Assembly (NCBI RefSeq): GCF_001839655.2
Contig: NZ_CP056087.1
Span: 3,038,001 to 3,102,000, forward strand
Direction of reading: 5' to 3'
Length of the DNA: 64,000 bases
Source: Pseudomonas argentinensis
Lineage (GTDB): Bacteria > Pseudomonadota > Gammaproteobacteria > Pseudomonadales > Pseudomonadaceae
Both the position numbers and the translations under genes were made by a program. The notes beneath the pieces are model-generated. The model had not been told where the DNA came from, did no database searches, and worked only from the letters and a program-made list of their open reading frames with translations. Below are positions 43,856-52,707 of this stretch, piece after piece; positions within the stretch are counted from its first letter, which is position 1; every line of letters begins with the position of its first letter.

Positions 43856-44479
43856 ATGAACCTGCTGTTCTACCTGGCTGACCTGTTCGGGGTAGCGGTG
43901 TTCGCCATCACTGGCGCGCTGATGGCCGGTCGCAAGTCCATGGACCTGTTCGGTGTGCTGGTGATCGCCATCATCACCGCCCTGGGCGGCGGCACCCTGC
44001 GCGACGTGATTCTCGACAATCACCCGGTCAGCTGGATTCGCAACGACACCTATATCCTGGTGGCTACCCTGTCGGCGCTGGGCACGGTGATCTGGGTGCG
44101 CATGACCCGGCCGATCCATGAAAAAGGCCTGTTGATCGCCGACGCCTTCGGGCTGGCGGTGTTCACCGTGATCGGCACCGAGGTCGCCCTGCAGTACGCC
44201 ATGCCATCCAGCACGGCGGTGATCATGGGCGTCATGACCGGCGTTGCCGGCGGCGTGATGCGCGATGTGATCTGCAACGAGATTCCGCTGATCTTCAAGA
44301 AGGAGATCTACGCCACCGCCTGCCTGGCCGGGGCGGTGACCTTCGTGCTGCTGCGCATGCTGGAAACCCCGCACTGGCTGGATACCGGGGTGGCCATGCT
44401 GGTGGTGCTGGGCATTCGCCTGGCCGCCATTCGCTGGCGCTTTTCACTACCGCGGTTCCACTTGCTGGACCGCGACTGA
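43856..44479 (+). CDS. Trimeric intracellular cation channel (TRIC/YicG, UPF0126) family protein
   Basis: A 207-residue inner-membrane protein with seven hydrophobic segments, made of two UPF0126 repeats. Repeat one has LFYLADLFGVAVFAITGALM then GGGTLRDVILDNHPVSWI. Repeat two has LLIADAFGLAVFTVIGTEVA then TGVAGGVMRDVICNEIPLIF. The paired G-G-x-x-RD motifs define the family, which in prokaryotes forms potassium-permeable trimers. It starts 7 bases after the gor stop, so the two are likely cotranscribed. A TTG two codons earlier is an alternative start. Confidence 0.92.
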   Translation: MNLLFYLADLFGVAVFAITGALMAGRKSMDLFGVLVIAIITALGGGTLRDVILDNHPVSWIRNDTYILVATLSALGTVIWVRMTRPIHEKGLLIADAFGLAVFTVIGTEVALQYAMPSSTAVIMGVMTGVAGGVMRDVICNEIPLIFKKEIYATACLAGAVTFVLLRMLETPHWLDTGVAMLVVLGIRLAAIRWRFSLPRFHLLDRD

Positions 44480-44543
44480 GCCCGATCGCCTGAACGCTGC
44501 TCGTTCTCGCCACTCACACTGCTCGCCAAGGATGGTTGGTTCG

Positions 44544-45923
44544 ATGGACCGCTTGCTCCTGTGTCTTTGTCTGATCTGCTCCAACGTCACCGCTCAAGAG
44601 GTGGTCAACGACGTGAGCGGTCTCAACCCTGTGGTGGTGGCGCGCGTGGTCGCGCCACGTAGCGAGCGGGATGTCGCCGATGCGCTGCGCAGTCACCTGG
44701 GCCCCGTCAGCATTGGCGGCGGGCGTTACAGTATGGGAGGGCAGACCGCTGCAGACGGCGCCCTGCAGCTGGACATGCGCGGTCTCGATCAGGTGCTGGC
44801 GTTCTCTGCCGAGCGCCGCGAGATTCGCGTACAGAGCGGGATCACCTGGCGCGCGATACTCGAATACATCGACCCATACGACCTGTCGCCGCAGATCATG
44901 CAGTCCTACGCCAACTTCACGGTGGGTGGCTCGTTATCGGTCAATGTGCATGGCCGCTATGTGGGTGAGGGGCCCATCGCGGGTTCGGTGAAGGCCATCC
45001 GTGTGGTGCTCGCCGACGGCCGCGTGGTGGATGCCAGCCCGAGCCAGAATGCCGCGCTGTTCCATGGCGTGATCGGCGGCTACGGCGGTCTGGGGGTCAT
45101 AGTCGAGGCCACGCTAGGCCTGGTCGAGAACAGTCGAATTGCCCGGGAAAGTCAGGTCATGGCGCTGCAGGACTATCGGCCGTGGTTCTACCGCGAGGCA
45201 ACCTCCCAGTCCGATCTGGTGATGCACAACGGCATTCTCTATCCCGATGATTTCTCCACGGTGCGCGCGGTTTCCTATCGGCGAACCGAAGCAGCGTTGA
45301 CCGAAACGGACCGACTGAGCCCAGCGCAGCAGGGCAGCCATCTGCAGCGCGCGGGGATTCGCCTGAGCGGCTCGCCATCGGGCATCAAACTGCGCGAGGC
45401 GGCGCTCGACCCGCTGCTGTTTCGCAGCCCCAAGGTGCAATGGCGCAACCACGAGGCCAGCCTCGATCTCAGCGAGCTGGAGCCGATATCCGGGGCGGAT
45501 TTCAGTTATGTGCTGCAGGAGTACTTCGTGCCGCCGGCGCAGCTGGAACTGTTCGTTGGCGAACTGGCGCGCCTGACTCATCAGCATCAGGCCAAGCTGA
45601 TCAACGTTTCCATTCGCCATGCCAAGGCTGATCCGCACACGTTGCTGAGCTGGGCGCCCGAGGAAGTTTTCGCGTTGGTGCTCTATTACCGGCAAGGCAC
45701 ATCTGACAGCGAGCGGCACAAAGCCGCGGCCTGGACGCGTGATCTGATTGCCGCTGCCTTGCGCTGTGGCGGTCGGCATTACCTGCCGTATCAGATTCAC
45801 GCCAGCCGCGAGCAGTTTCTGCAGGGTTACCCGCGGGCAGCGGAGTACTTCGCGCTCAAACGTCAGGTGGATCCCCGCAACCGCTTTCGCAACCGGCTGT
45901 GGGATGCCTATTACCAACCCTGA
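44544..45923 (+). CDS. FAD-binding (PCMH-type) oxidoreductase with signal peptide
   Basis: About 459 residues. The N-terminus MDRLLLCLCLICSNVTAQ-EV looks like a signal peptide, so the enzyme may be periplasmic. The PCMH-type FAD domain (about 25-205) contains GPVSIGGGRYSMGGQTAADG, the pyrophosphate-binding loop, and FTVGGSLSVNVHGRYVGEGP. The C-terminal end HASREQFLQGYPRAAEYFAL with VDPRNRFRNRLWDAYY is typical of the D-arabinono-lactone/alditol oxidase group. The HGRY histidine could anchor FAD covalently. The substrate cannot be inferred; ATG at 44532 is an alternative start. Confidence 0.85.
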   Translation: MDRLLLCLCLICSNVTAQEVVNDVSGLNPVVVARVVAPRSERDVADALRSHLGPVSIGGGRYSMGGQTAADGALQLDMRGLDQVLAFSAERREIRVQSGITWRAILEYIDPYDLSPQIMQSYANFTVGGSLSVNVHGRYVGEGPIAGSVKAIRVVLADGRVVDASPSQNAALFHGVIGGYGGLGVIVEATLGLVENSRIARESQVMALQDYRPWFYREATSQSDLVMHNGILYPDDFSTVRAVSYRRTEAALTETDRLSPAQQGSHLQRAGIRLSGSPSGIKLREAALDPLLFRSPKVQWRNHEASLDLSELEPISGADFSYVLQEYFVPPAQLELFVGELARLTHQHQAKLINVSIRHAKADPHTLLSWAPEEVFALVLYYRQGTSDSERHKAAAWTRDLIAAALRCGGRHYLPYQIHASREQFLQGYPRAAEYFALKRQVDPRNRFRNRLWDAYYQP

Positions 45924-46697
45924 TCAGTGACGAGTGGGTGCGTCGCCAAGAAACTTGCTGAGAAACTGCTGGGTGCGTGCCTGTTTGGGCGCGCGGAAGA
46001 GTTCGCGGGCATCGCCCTGTTCGACGATCACGCCGCCGTCGATAAAGATCGCCCGGTTGGCCACGTCACGGGCGAAACTCATCTCGTGGGTGACGATCAC
46101 CAGGGTGCGGTTTTCTTCGGCCAGGGCGCGGATGGTCGCCAGCACTTCGCCTACCAGTTCCGGGTCCAGGGCCGAGGTCGGTTCGTCGAACAGGATCACG
46201 TCCGGTTCCATGGCCAGTGCCCGAGCGATGGCGACACGCTGCTGCTGACCGCCGGAGAGGCGCTTCGGGTAGGCGTCTTCCTTGTCAGCCAGGCCGACCT
46301 TGGCCAGCAACTGCCGGCCGAGTTCGATGGCCTTGTCGCGCGGCTGTTTCCTGACCACCACCGGGCCTTCGATGACGTTTTCCAGGGCGCTGCGGTGGGG
46401 GAACAGGTTGAAGTTCTGAAACACGAAACCCACGTGCTGGCGCAGCCTGCGAATCAGCCCCTGTTGCTGGCCGATCGGTTTGCCGGCGTCGATCTCGATG
46501 TCGCCGACGCGGATGCTGCCGCCATCGGGGGTTTCCAGGAGGTTGAGGCAGCGCAGCAGGGTGGTCTTGCCCGAGCCGCTGGGGCCGATGATGGCGACCA
46601 CCTCGCCGGGGGCGATATCCAGGTCGATACCCTTGAGTACGGCCTGGCCCTTGAAGGATTTGCTCAGGTTGCGAACGGTGATCATGCTTGAGGCCAT
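45924..46697 (-). CDS. tcyN: Cystine/amino-acid ABC transporter ATP-binding protein
   Basis: A 257-residue polar-amino-acid-type ATPase. Walker A is IIGPSGSGKTTLLRCLNLLE, the signature LSGGQQQRVAIARALAMEPD, Walker B VILFDEPTSALDPEL, and the switch IVTHEMSFARDVANR. Start at 46697 (MASSMITVRNLSKSFKG), overlapping the permease stop as TGATGG. It is the last gene of the dcyD-tcyJ-tcyL-tcyN run, so the importer probably carries cystine or related sulfur amino acids, as in E. coli. Confidence 0.9.
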   Translation of the reverse strand: MASSMITVRNLSKSFKGQAVLKGIDLDIAPGEVVAIIGPSGSGKTTLLRCLNLLETPDGGSIRVGDIEIDAGKPIGQQQGLIRRLRQHVGFVFQNFNLFPHRSALENVIEGPVVVRKQPRDKAIELGRQLLAKVGLADKEDAYPKRLSGGQQQRVAIARALAMEPDVILFDEPTSALDPELVGEVLATIRALAEENRTLVIVTHEMSFARDVANRAIFIDGGVIVEQGDARELFRAPKQARTQQFLSKFLGDAPTRH

Positions 46698-47365
46698 CAG
46701 TTGTCCGCCTCGTGGCGGTTGACGCGTGCTTCCAGGCGGTTCTGCAGGTGGGCGAGCAGGCTGGAGAGAATCCAGTAGATCACCGTCGCCGCCAGGTACA
46801 TGGCGAACACCTCGTAGGTGCGGGCGGTGATCAATTGGGCCTGGCGGAACAGCTCCGGCACCTGGATGGTGGCCGCCAGGGCGGTGTCCTTGACCAGCGA
46901 GATGAAACTGTTGCCCAGCGGTGGCAATGCCGTGCGCATCGCCTGCGGGAGAATGGCGCGCAGCATCGTCTGGCTCTTGCTCATGCCGATGCTGGCGGCG
47001 GCTTCCCATTGACCGCGGTCGATGGAGGCGATGGCCGCGCGCATGATCTCGGCGACGTAGGCCGCCATGTTCAGGGAAAAGCCGATCAGCGCCGCGGTCA
47101 GGGGCTCGAGCTGCAACCCCAGTTCAGGCAGGCCGAAGTAGATGACGAACAGCTGCACCAGCAGTGGCGTGCCGCGGAAGAACGAGATGTAGACCCTGGC
47201 CAGCCAGCCCAGCGGGGCGATGGCGTAGAGCCTGACCAGGGCAAGGCCGAAGCCCAGCAGCATGCCGAAGAACATGCCGCCGAGGCTCAGAACGATGGTC
47301 CAGATCGCGCCCTTGAGGAGAAAGGGCAGGGAGTCCAGCACCAGCTGGAAGGTGTCCGGCATCAT
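46697..47365 (-). CDS. tcyL: Cystine/amino-acid ABC transporter permease
   Basis: A 222-residue His/Glu/Gln-type permease with five hydrophobic segments. Family landmarks are VLSLGGMFFGMLLGFGLALV, YISFFRGTPLLVQLFVIYFG, LNMAAYVAEIMRAAIASIDRGQ with the EAA-type loop WEAAASIGMSKSQTMLRAI, and the LPPLGNSFISLVKDTALAA motif. It overlaps the binding-protein gene by 4 bases and the ATPase gene by 1, a translationally coupled unit. Confidence 0.92.
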   Translation of the reverse strand: MMPDTFQLVLDSLPFLLKGAIWTIVLSLGGMFFGMLLGFGLALVRLYAIAPLGWLARVYISFFRGTPLLVQLFVIYFGLPELGLQLEPLTAALIGFSLNMAAYVAEIMRAAIASIDRGQWEAAASIGMSKSQTMLRAILPQAMRTALPPLGNSFISLVKDTALAATIQVPELFRQAQLITARTYEVFAMYLAATVIYWILSSLLAHLQNRLEARVNRHEADN

Positions 47366-48159
47366 TGCGTGACGTCAGCCTTGAACCATTTCTCGGAGAG
47401 CTGTTTCAGGGTGCCGTCGCTGCGCAGCTTGTCGAGGGCCTTGTTGAGGGCCGCGAGCAGCTTCGGGTTGCCTTTGCGCAGGGCGATCCCCGATTCCTGG
47501 CGAGAGAAGGCATCGCCGGCAACGGCCATGCGCTCACCGGTCTTGGCGACCATCTCGAACGCGGCCAGGCGGTCGACTAGCACCACGTCGATACGGCCGA
47601 CGTTGAGGTCCTGGAACTTGGTCGGATCATCGTCGTAGGTACGGATGTCGGCCTGCGGCACGTTTTCCTTCAGCCACTGCTCATAGTTGGTACCCAGGCC
47701 CACGCCGACCTTCTTGCCGGCCAGATCCGCGGCGCTCTTCACGCTGGCCGCTTCGCTCTTGCGGGTCAGGGCCTGGATGCCGGAAACGGTGTAGGGCGTG
47801 GAGAAGTCGTACTTCTTCTTGCGCTCGTCGGAGATGGTGACCTGGTTGATCACCACGTCGATACGACCCGATTCGAGGGAGGCGAGAATGCCGTCCCACT
47901 TGGTCGGCTGGAAGCTGGCAGTCACGCCCAGTTCCTTGGCCAGCGCGTTTGCCAGGTCCACTTCGAAACCGGCGAGCTTGCCGCTTTCGTCCTGGAAGTT
48001 GAACGGTGGGTAGGTGCCTTCCAGGCCCACCTTGATGCTGCCGTTGTCCTTGATCTTCTGCAGGTCATCGGCCGCGTAGGCCTGGCTGCCTGCGCCGGCG
48101 AACAGCGCCAAGCCGAGGCTGCCAATAAGGAAATGTCGACGCAGTGTGGCAATTATCAT
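47362..48159 (-). CDS. tcyJ: Cystine-binding periplasmic protein
   Basis: A 265-residue family 3 solute-binding protein (also named FliY). Signal peptide MIIATLRRHFLIGSLGLALF with cleavage near AYA-ADD. The mature part has IKVGLEGTYPPFNFQDESGK, LAGFEVDLANALAKELG, the ligand-binding FQPTKWDGILASLESGRID region, DFSTPYTVSGIQAL and GIALRKGNPKLLAALNKALD. Gene order with dcyD and the permease and ATPase genes supports cystine or diaminopimelate-like ligands. The stop overlaps the permease start. Confidence 0.92.
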   Translation of the reverse strand: MIIATLRRHFLIGSLGLALFAGAGSQAYAADDLQKIKDNGSIKVGLEGTYPPFNFQDESGKLAGFEVDLANALAKELGVTASFQPTKWDGILASLESGRIDVVINQVTISDERKKKYDFSTPYTVSGIQALTRKSEAASVKSAADLAGKKVGVGLGTNYEQWLKENVPQADIRTYDDDPTKFQDLNVGRIDVVLVDRLAAFEMVAKTGERMAVAGDAFSRQESGIALRKGNPKLLAALNKALDKLRSDGTLKQLSEKWFKADVTQ

Positions 48160-48260
48160 GATCAGGCCTCGGGGGTGTTGTTATGAGGTGCTTGGGACGC
48201 GGCACTCTAAGATGGGCGGGGTAGTCGAGAAAATAATAAAAAATTATTTGTATATGCCGT

Positions 48261-49265
48261 TCAGAGAGTCAAGGACTGGTACGCAAATAACGCAGGCGCG
48301 CCGCCGGTATGCAGGAAGACGACCGGCTTGCCTTCCTCGAACGCGCCTTTGTGGATGCCGTCGAGCAGGCCGGCGAAGGCCTTGCCGGTATATACCGGAT
48401 CGAGCAGCAGGCCCTGGCTGCTCGCCAGCAGGCGAATGGCGTCCAGTGTGCCGGTGTTCGGCTCGCCGTAGCGCGGGCCGTAGTACTCGTCCCACAATTC
48501 GATGGCCAGCGCTTCCGGCACGTTGACGCCCAACAGCTCTGCGGTGCGTTGTACCAGGCCCAGCACCCTGGGGCGCTGCAGGTTGGCGGGGCGCGATACG
48601 GTAACGCCGAGCACCCGCCATTCAGGCAGCACATGGGCCAGGGCCAGCGCCAGGCCCGCATGGGTCGCACCGCTCCCCGAGGCCAGCACCAGGGTGCCGC
48701 TGTCGAGGCCCTTGACGCTGACCTGTTCGGCGAATTCCAGCCCCGCCTTGACGTAGCCCAGGGTGCCGAGGGCGTTGGAGCCGCCGATGGGAATCACGTA
48801 AGGGCTCTTGCCGGTGGCACGCAGGCGGTCGGCCTTGGCCATCAGCATCAGATCCGGCTCTTCGAGATTGTCGACATGCTCCACACGCGTGCCGAACAGG
48901 TCCAGCAGCAGGCGGTTGCCGTTGTGCAGGTAGTTCTGCTCCTGGGTGTCGATGGGGTTTTCCAGCAGGGCAACGCAGGCCAGGCCCAGCTTGGCGGCCA
49001 GCGCGGCGGTCTGGCGCACGTGATTGGACTGGATGGCGCCGGCGGTGATCAGCGTATCGGCCTGCTGGGCCAGGGCGTCGGAGCCCAGGTATTCCAGCTT
49101 GCGCGCCTTGTTGCCGCCCAGGGCGAACAGGGTCAGGTCATCGCGTTTGACGTAGATATCGCGGCCCATATGGTGCGACAGGCGCAGCAGGTGTTGCAGC
49201 GGGGTAGCATGGGGAACCAGTTCCAGGCGCTCGAAACGGCTCAGGGCTTCGCTGATCATGTTCAT
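48261..49265 (-). CDS. dcyD: D-cysteine desulfhydrase
   Basis: A 334-residue PLP enzyme of the ACC-deaminase/D-cysteine desulfhydrase family, read from the second of two adjacent ATG codons. Start region [23 protein letters not shown] lysine in [15 protein letters not shown]; the phosphate-binding stretch [38 protein letters not shown] is the substrate serine/threonine region. It releases sulfide, pyruvate and ammonia from D-cysteine. It lies 100 bases upstream of tcyJ on the same strand; in enterobacteria the same gene sits with fliY and yecSC. ACC deaminase is less likely given this context. Confidence 0.92.
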   Translation of the reverse strand: MNMISEALSRFERLELVPHATPLQHLLRLSHHMGRDIYVKRDDLTLFALGGNKARKLEYLGSDALAQQADTLITAGAIQSNHVRQTAALAAKLGLACVALLENPIDTQEQNYLHNGNRLLLDLFGTRVEHVDNLEEPDLMLMAKADRLRATGKSPYVIPIGGSNALGTLGYVKAGLEFAEQVSVKGLDSGTLVLASGSGATHAGLALALAHVLPEWRVLGVTVSRPANLQRPRVLGLVQRTAELLGVNVPEALAIELWDEYYGPRYGEPNTGTLDAIRLLASSQGLLLDPVYTGKAFAGLLDGIHKGAFEEGKPVVFLHTGGAPALFAYQSLTL

Positions 49266-49480
49266 CAATCCGCAATGGAGGTGCTTTCACTGTAGAAGTG
49301 ACCGCCCGAAACACAACAAGTGCGCCGGCTTCTGCTTATTCTGATAAGAAATATGAGAATGAATTAAAAGTATTTTCCACGTATAACTGTGAATCGTATT
49401 GTCAGCGCGCCGCCGCTATCCGGTCCGGCCGAATCATCCCCATGCTGCTGTCGGTCCACCGGCAACTATCGAGAATAAAC
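49266..49480. other. Divergent intergenic region dcyD / MetQ-like gene
   Basis: 215 bases, markedly AT-rich around 49340-49385 (GATAAGAAATATGAGAATGA) against the GC-rich flanks. It must carry two divergent promoters. No sure operator can be named; CysB would be the first candidate regulator. Confidence 0.45.
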
Positions 49481-50260
49481 ATGAAAAAAACGCTTCTGTT
49501 GGCTGCATTGGCTTCCATCCTGACCACCCCGGCATTCGCCGCCGAGAAACTCACCGTGGCGGCCACGCCGGTTCCCCACGCCGAAATCCTCGAGCTGATC
49601 AAGCCGAAACTGGCGGAGCAGGGCGTCGACCTCGAGATCAAGGTGTTCACCGACTACGTGCAGCCCAACCTGCAGGTCGAGCAGAAGCAACTCGATGCCA
49701 ACTACTTCCAGACCAAACCCTACCTGGACAGCTTCAATGAAAGCCGTGGCACCCACCTGGTGATCGTCAAGGGCGTGCACGTCGAACCCTTCGGCGGCTA
49801 CTCGCGCAAGTACAAGAGCCTTGATGAACTCCCGAATGGCGCCACCATCGCCATCCCCAACGAAGCCAGCAACAGCGGCCGTGCCCTGCAGCTGCTGCAA
49901 CATGCCGGCCTGCTGACCCTCAAGGATCCGGCCAACATCCAGGCTACCCCGAAGGACCTGGCCAGCAACCCGCACAACTTCACGTTCAAGCAGCTCGAAG
50001 CGGCCATGCTGCCGCGCGTGCTGGATCAGGTCGACCTGGCGCTGATCAATACCAACTACGCGCTGGAAGCCAAGCTCAACCCGAACAAGGACGCGCTGGT
50101 GCTGGAGAACAAGGATTCGCCGTACGTGAACTACCTGGTAGCCCGCCCGGACAACCAGAACAGCGAAACCATCAAGAAGCTCGCCGCCGCCCTGACCAGC
50201 CCGGAGGTGAAGGCCTTTATCGAGAAGAAATACTCGGGCGCCGTGGTGCCTGCGTTCTAA
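49481..50260 (+). CDS. MetQ/NlpA-family methionine-binding protein, orphan
   Basis: A 259-residue binding protein. The start at 49481 gives a clean signal peptide (MKKTLLLAALASILTTPAFA, then AEKLTV). It lacks the lipobox cysteine usual for MetQ, so it is a soluble periplasmic form. Hallmarks are VAATPVPHAEILELIKPKLA, FTDYVQPNLQVEQKQLDANY, FQTKPYLDSF and the hinge IPNEASNSGRALQLLQHAGL. No metN or metI gene is adjacent; the divergent dcyD-tcyJLN cluster suggests sulfur-source scavenging. It may use a MetNI transporter encoded elsewhere. Confidence 0.88.
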   Translation: MKKTLLLAALASILTTPAFAAEKLTVAATPVPHAEILELIKPKLAEQGVDLEIKVFTDYVQPNLQVEQKQLDANYFQTKPYLDSFNESRGTHLVIVKGVHVEPFGGYSRKYKSLDELPNGATIAIPNEASNSGRALQLLQHAGLLTLKDPANIQATPKDLASNPHNFTFKQLEAAMLPRVLDQVDLALINTNYALEAKLNPNKDALVLENKDSPYVNYLVARPDNQNSETIKKLAAALTSPEVKAFIEKKYSGAVVPAF

Positions 50261-50312
50261 GAACCTGTCCACGATCTTTTAGGGGGCTTAAAAAGGCTGC
50301 TACAAGGCTGAA

Positions 50313-50428
50313 GCGGACATTGAGCTTCAAGCCGCAAGCCTCAAGCCGCAAGAAGAAGCTAGAGCACTGCAGAGCGCTTTTAGCTTGGGGCTTGCAGCTT
50401 GAGGCTGCTCCCGCCACTTTGCAGTCAA
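50313..50428. repeat. Palindromic intergenic repeat, copy 2
   Basis: A 116-base copy of the element at 3621-3743: starts GCGGACATTGAGCTTCAAGC, with inverted arms GCTTCAAGCCGCAAG and GCTTGCAGCTTGAG, and ends GCCACTTTGCAGTCAA. The flanks are also related (CCTGTCCACGATCTTTTAGG here, CCTGTTCATGACCTTTCTGG there). It follows the MetQ-like gene by about 50 bases. Confidence 0.82.
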
Positions 50429-50487
50429 GGCGCTGAAGTCGAGCCGAAAGATCTTGAGCGGGCTCCAAGGCTCACGCCTGCTGTACG

Positions 50488-50520
50488 GACGCCGACAGGG
50501 CTGAACCTTGTCGGCGTTTT
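50488..50520 (+). terminator. Probable rho-independent terminator
   Basis: ACGCCGACAAGG-type stem: ACGCCGACAGGG, loop CTGAA, CCTTGTCGGCGT, then TTTT. About 11 pairs including one G-T. It ends transcription from the MetQ-like gene region, before the TauD-type operon. Confidence 0.7.
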
Positions 50521-50713
50521 CGGTTGTACAGGCGTATGCGGATCGCCATAAGCAAATGCGAAAAAGGTATTTAAATTAATTTTTTTATATCGATATAGTT
50601 CTCCCATGCGTACCCGCTGGCTAACCGGCGCGCCGCACGACTGAATACAGGTGCCTGACACCTGCTTCTTAAGATGCGCCCCGCTGGCGCCCTTACCGTG
50701 TGGAGTTGCGCAA

Positions 50714-51607
50714 ATGCCCGCCGTGTCGTTGAGTTCTGCCAGTCACCAGCCGACGCAGAACTTCGAAGTACGTCCGTTTTCCGCCGCCATCGGGGCCGAG
50801 ATCGTCGGCCTCGACCTCAGCCGCCCGTTGAACGACGCCGATTTCGCCCGTGTTCACCAGGCCCACCTCGACTACAACGTCGTGGTGTTCCGCGACCAGC
50901 GCATCACCCCGCAGCAGCAGATCGATTTCAGCCGCCGCTTCGGTATCTTGCAGATCCACGTGCTCAAGCAGTTCCTGCTGCAAGGCCACCCGGAAATCTT
51001 CATCATCTCCAACATCAAGGAGAACGGGCAGCCGATCGGCCTGGGCGATGCCGGCAAGTTCTGGCATTCGGATCTTTCGTACAAGGAATTCCCCAGCCTG
51101 GGCTCCATGCTCTACGCCCAGGAGCTGCCCGAAGAGGGCGGCGATACCCTGTTCGCCAGCCAGCAGCTGGCCTTCGAGACGCTGCCGACCGAGTTGCGCC
51201 AGGCCATCGACGGCAAGCGCGCTGGCCACTCCTATACGACGCGTTATGCCGATGAGGTGTTCGCCGGCATTCGTCGCCCGACGCTGACCGAGGCGCAGCT
51301 GGCCGAGGTCAAGGCGGTGATCCATCCAGTGGTGCGCACTCATCCGGAAACCGGCCGCAAGGGCCTGTTCGTCAACGAGAACTTCACCACTCATATCCTC
51401 GATGTGCCCGAGGACGAGAGCCGGCAGATCCTCGCTGAGCTGTACGCCCACAGCGCCAAACCGGAATTCATCTATCGCCATCAGTGGCGGGACAACGACA
51501 TGGTGTTCTGGGACAACCGCGCGCTGATCCATCTGGCCACCGGCTTTCCCAGCCATCTGCGCCGGCGCATGCACCGCACCACTATCCAGGGCGATGCGCC
51601 GTTTTAA
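50714..51607 (+). CDS. TauD/TfdA-family 2-oxoglutarate-dependent dioxygenase
   Basis: A 297-residue non-haem iron(II) oxygenase starting MPAVSLSSASHQPTQNFEVR. The facial triad is His118 and Asp120 in KFWHSDLSY plus the late histidine in DNRALIHLATG. The 2-oxoglutarate-anchoring arginine is in LRRRMHRTTI. The family cleaves taurine, alkyl sulfates and similar substrates, releasing sulfite or sulfate. It is followed by binding protein, ATPase and permease genes, the order of P. aeruginosa PA2310-PA2307, which implies a sulfonate or sulfate-ester substrate. The sequence is not close to AtsK, so no symbol is given. Confidence 0.9.
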   Translation: MPAVSLSSASHQPTQNFEVRPFSAAIGAEIVGLDLSRPLNDADFARVHQAHLDYNVVVFRDQRITPQQQIDFSRRFGILQIHVLKQFLLQGHPEIFIISNIKENGQPIGLGDAGKFWHSDLSYKEFPSLGSMLYAQELPEEGGDTLFASQQLAFETLPTELRQAIDGKRAGHSYTTRYADEVFAGIRRPTLTEAQLAEVKAVIHPVVRTHPETGRKGLFVNENFTTHILDVPEDESRQILAELYAHSAKPEFIYRHQWRDNDMVFWDNRALIHLATGFPSHLRRRMHRTTIQGDAPF

Positions 51608-51659
51608 GCGGTAGCTCGCCACACCCGAATTTCCGCACTTTTTTGACTGGAGCCTCGAT

Positions 51660-52703
51660 ATGTCGGCAGGCAAGCGCTTTCCCTTTATCCCTCGTTTTGG
51701 CCGGCTGGCTGGCAGCATCGCCCTGAGTCTGAGCCTGCTGGCCGGCAGCCTGGCGGCGCCGCAATTCGCCCATGCCGAGGGGCAGATCCGTATCGCCGAG
51801 CAGTTCGGCATCGTTTACCTGCTGCTCAACGTGGTGCGTGACCAGCAGCTGATCGAAAAGCACGGCAAGGCCGAGGGCCTGGACATCAAGGTCGACTGGC
51901 AGCAGCTCTCCGGTGGCTCGGCGGTCAACGATGCGCTGCTATCCGGCGCCATCGATATCGCCGGTGCCGGCATCGGCCCGCTGCTCACCGTGTGGGATCG
52001 CACCCACGGTCGTCAGAACGTCAAGGGCGTGGCTTCACTCGGCAACTTTCCTTACTACCTGCTGAGCAACAACCCCGAGGTCAAGACCATCGCTGACTTC
52101 TCCGCCAAGGACCGTATCGCCGTGCCAGCCGTGGGCGTATCGGTGCAGTCGCGCTTCCTGCAGTACGCCGCCGCCAAGCAGTGGGGCGACAAGGCATTCA
52201 ACCGCCTCGACAAGTACACCGTGGCACTGCCGCACCCGGATGCCACCGCGTCTCTGAAAGCCGGTGGCACCGAGCTGACCGGGCACTTTTCCAACCCGCC
52301 GTTCCAGAACCAGGCGCTGGAAAACCCCGATGTGCATGTGGTGCTCGACACCTACGAGCTGCTCGGGCCGAACTCGCCGACCGTGCTCTATGCCACCGAG
52401 AAATTCCGCACCGAAAACCCCAAGACCTACAAGGCTTTCGTCGCGGCACTGGCCGAAGCGGCGGACTTCGCCCAGCACGACAAGGGCGCGGCAGCCGACA
52501 CCTACCTCCGCGTCACCGGCGCCAAGATCAGCCGCGAGGATCTCCTGAAAATCATCGACAACGAGCAGTTCCAGTTCACCGTCACCCCCACCAACACCTA
52601 CCCGCTGGCCGACTTCCTGCACCGTGTCGGCGCCATCAAAAACAAACCGGCCAGCTGGCAGGACTACTTCTTCCAAGACGCCGCCATCGGTCAGGGAAGC
52701 TGA
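51660..52703 (+). CDS. ABC transporter substrate-binding protein, sulfonate/sulfate-ester type (paralogue 1)
   Basis: A 347-residue periplasmic protein. The signal region runs MSAGKRFPFIPRFGRLAGSI to about AHA-EGQ. The mature part starts IRIAEQFGIVYLLLNVVRDQ and contains LSGGSAVNDALLSGAIDIAG, LTVWDRTHGRQNVKGVASLG, AVPAVGVSVQSRFLQYAAAK and LYATEKFRTENPKTYKAFVA, the NMT1/TauA-like plan. A clear paralogue lies at 54570. It sits between the dioxygenase gene (53 bases) and the ATPase gene (5 bases), so it is the operon's own binding protein. Confidence 0.9.
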   Translation: MSAGKRFPFIPRFGRLAGSIALSLSLLAGSLAAPQFAHAEGQIRIAEQFGIVYLLLNVVRDQQLIEKHGKAEGLDIKVDWQQLSGGSAVNDALLSGAIDIAGAGIGPLLTVWDRTHGRQNVKGVASLGNFPYYLLSNNPEVKTIADFSAKDRIAVPAVGVSVQSRFLQYAAAKQWGDKAFNRLDKYTVALPHPDATASLKAGGTELTGHFSNPPFQNQALENPDVHVVLDTYELLGPNSPTVLYATEKFRTENPKTYKAFVAALAEAADFAQHDKGAAADTYLRVTGAKISREDLLKIIDNEQFQFTVTPTNTYPLADFLHRVGAIKNKPASWQDYFFQDAAIGQGS

Positions 52704-52707
52704 AATC

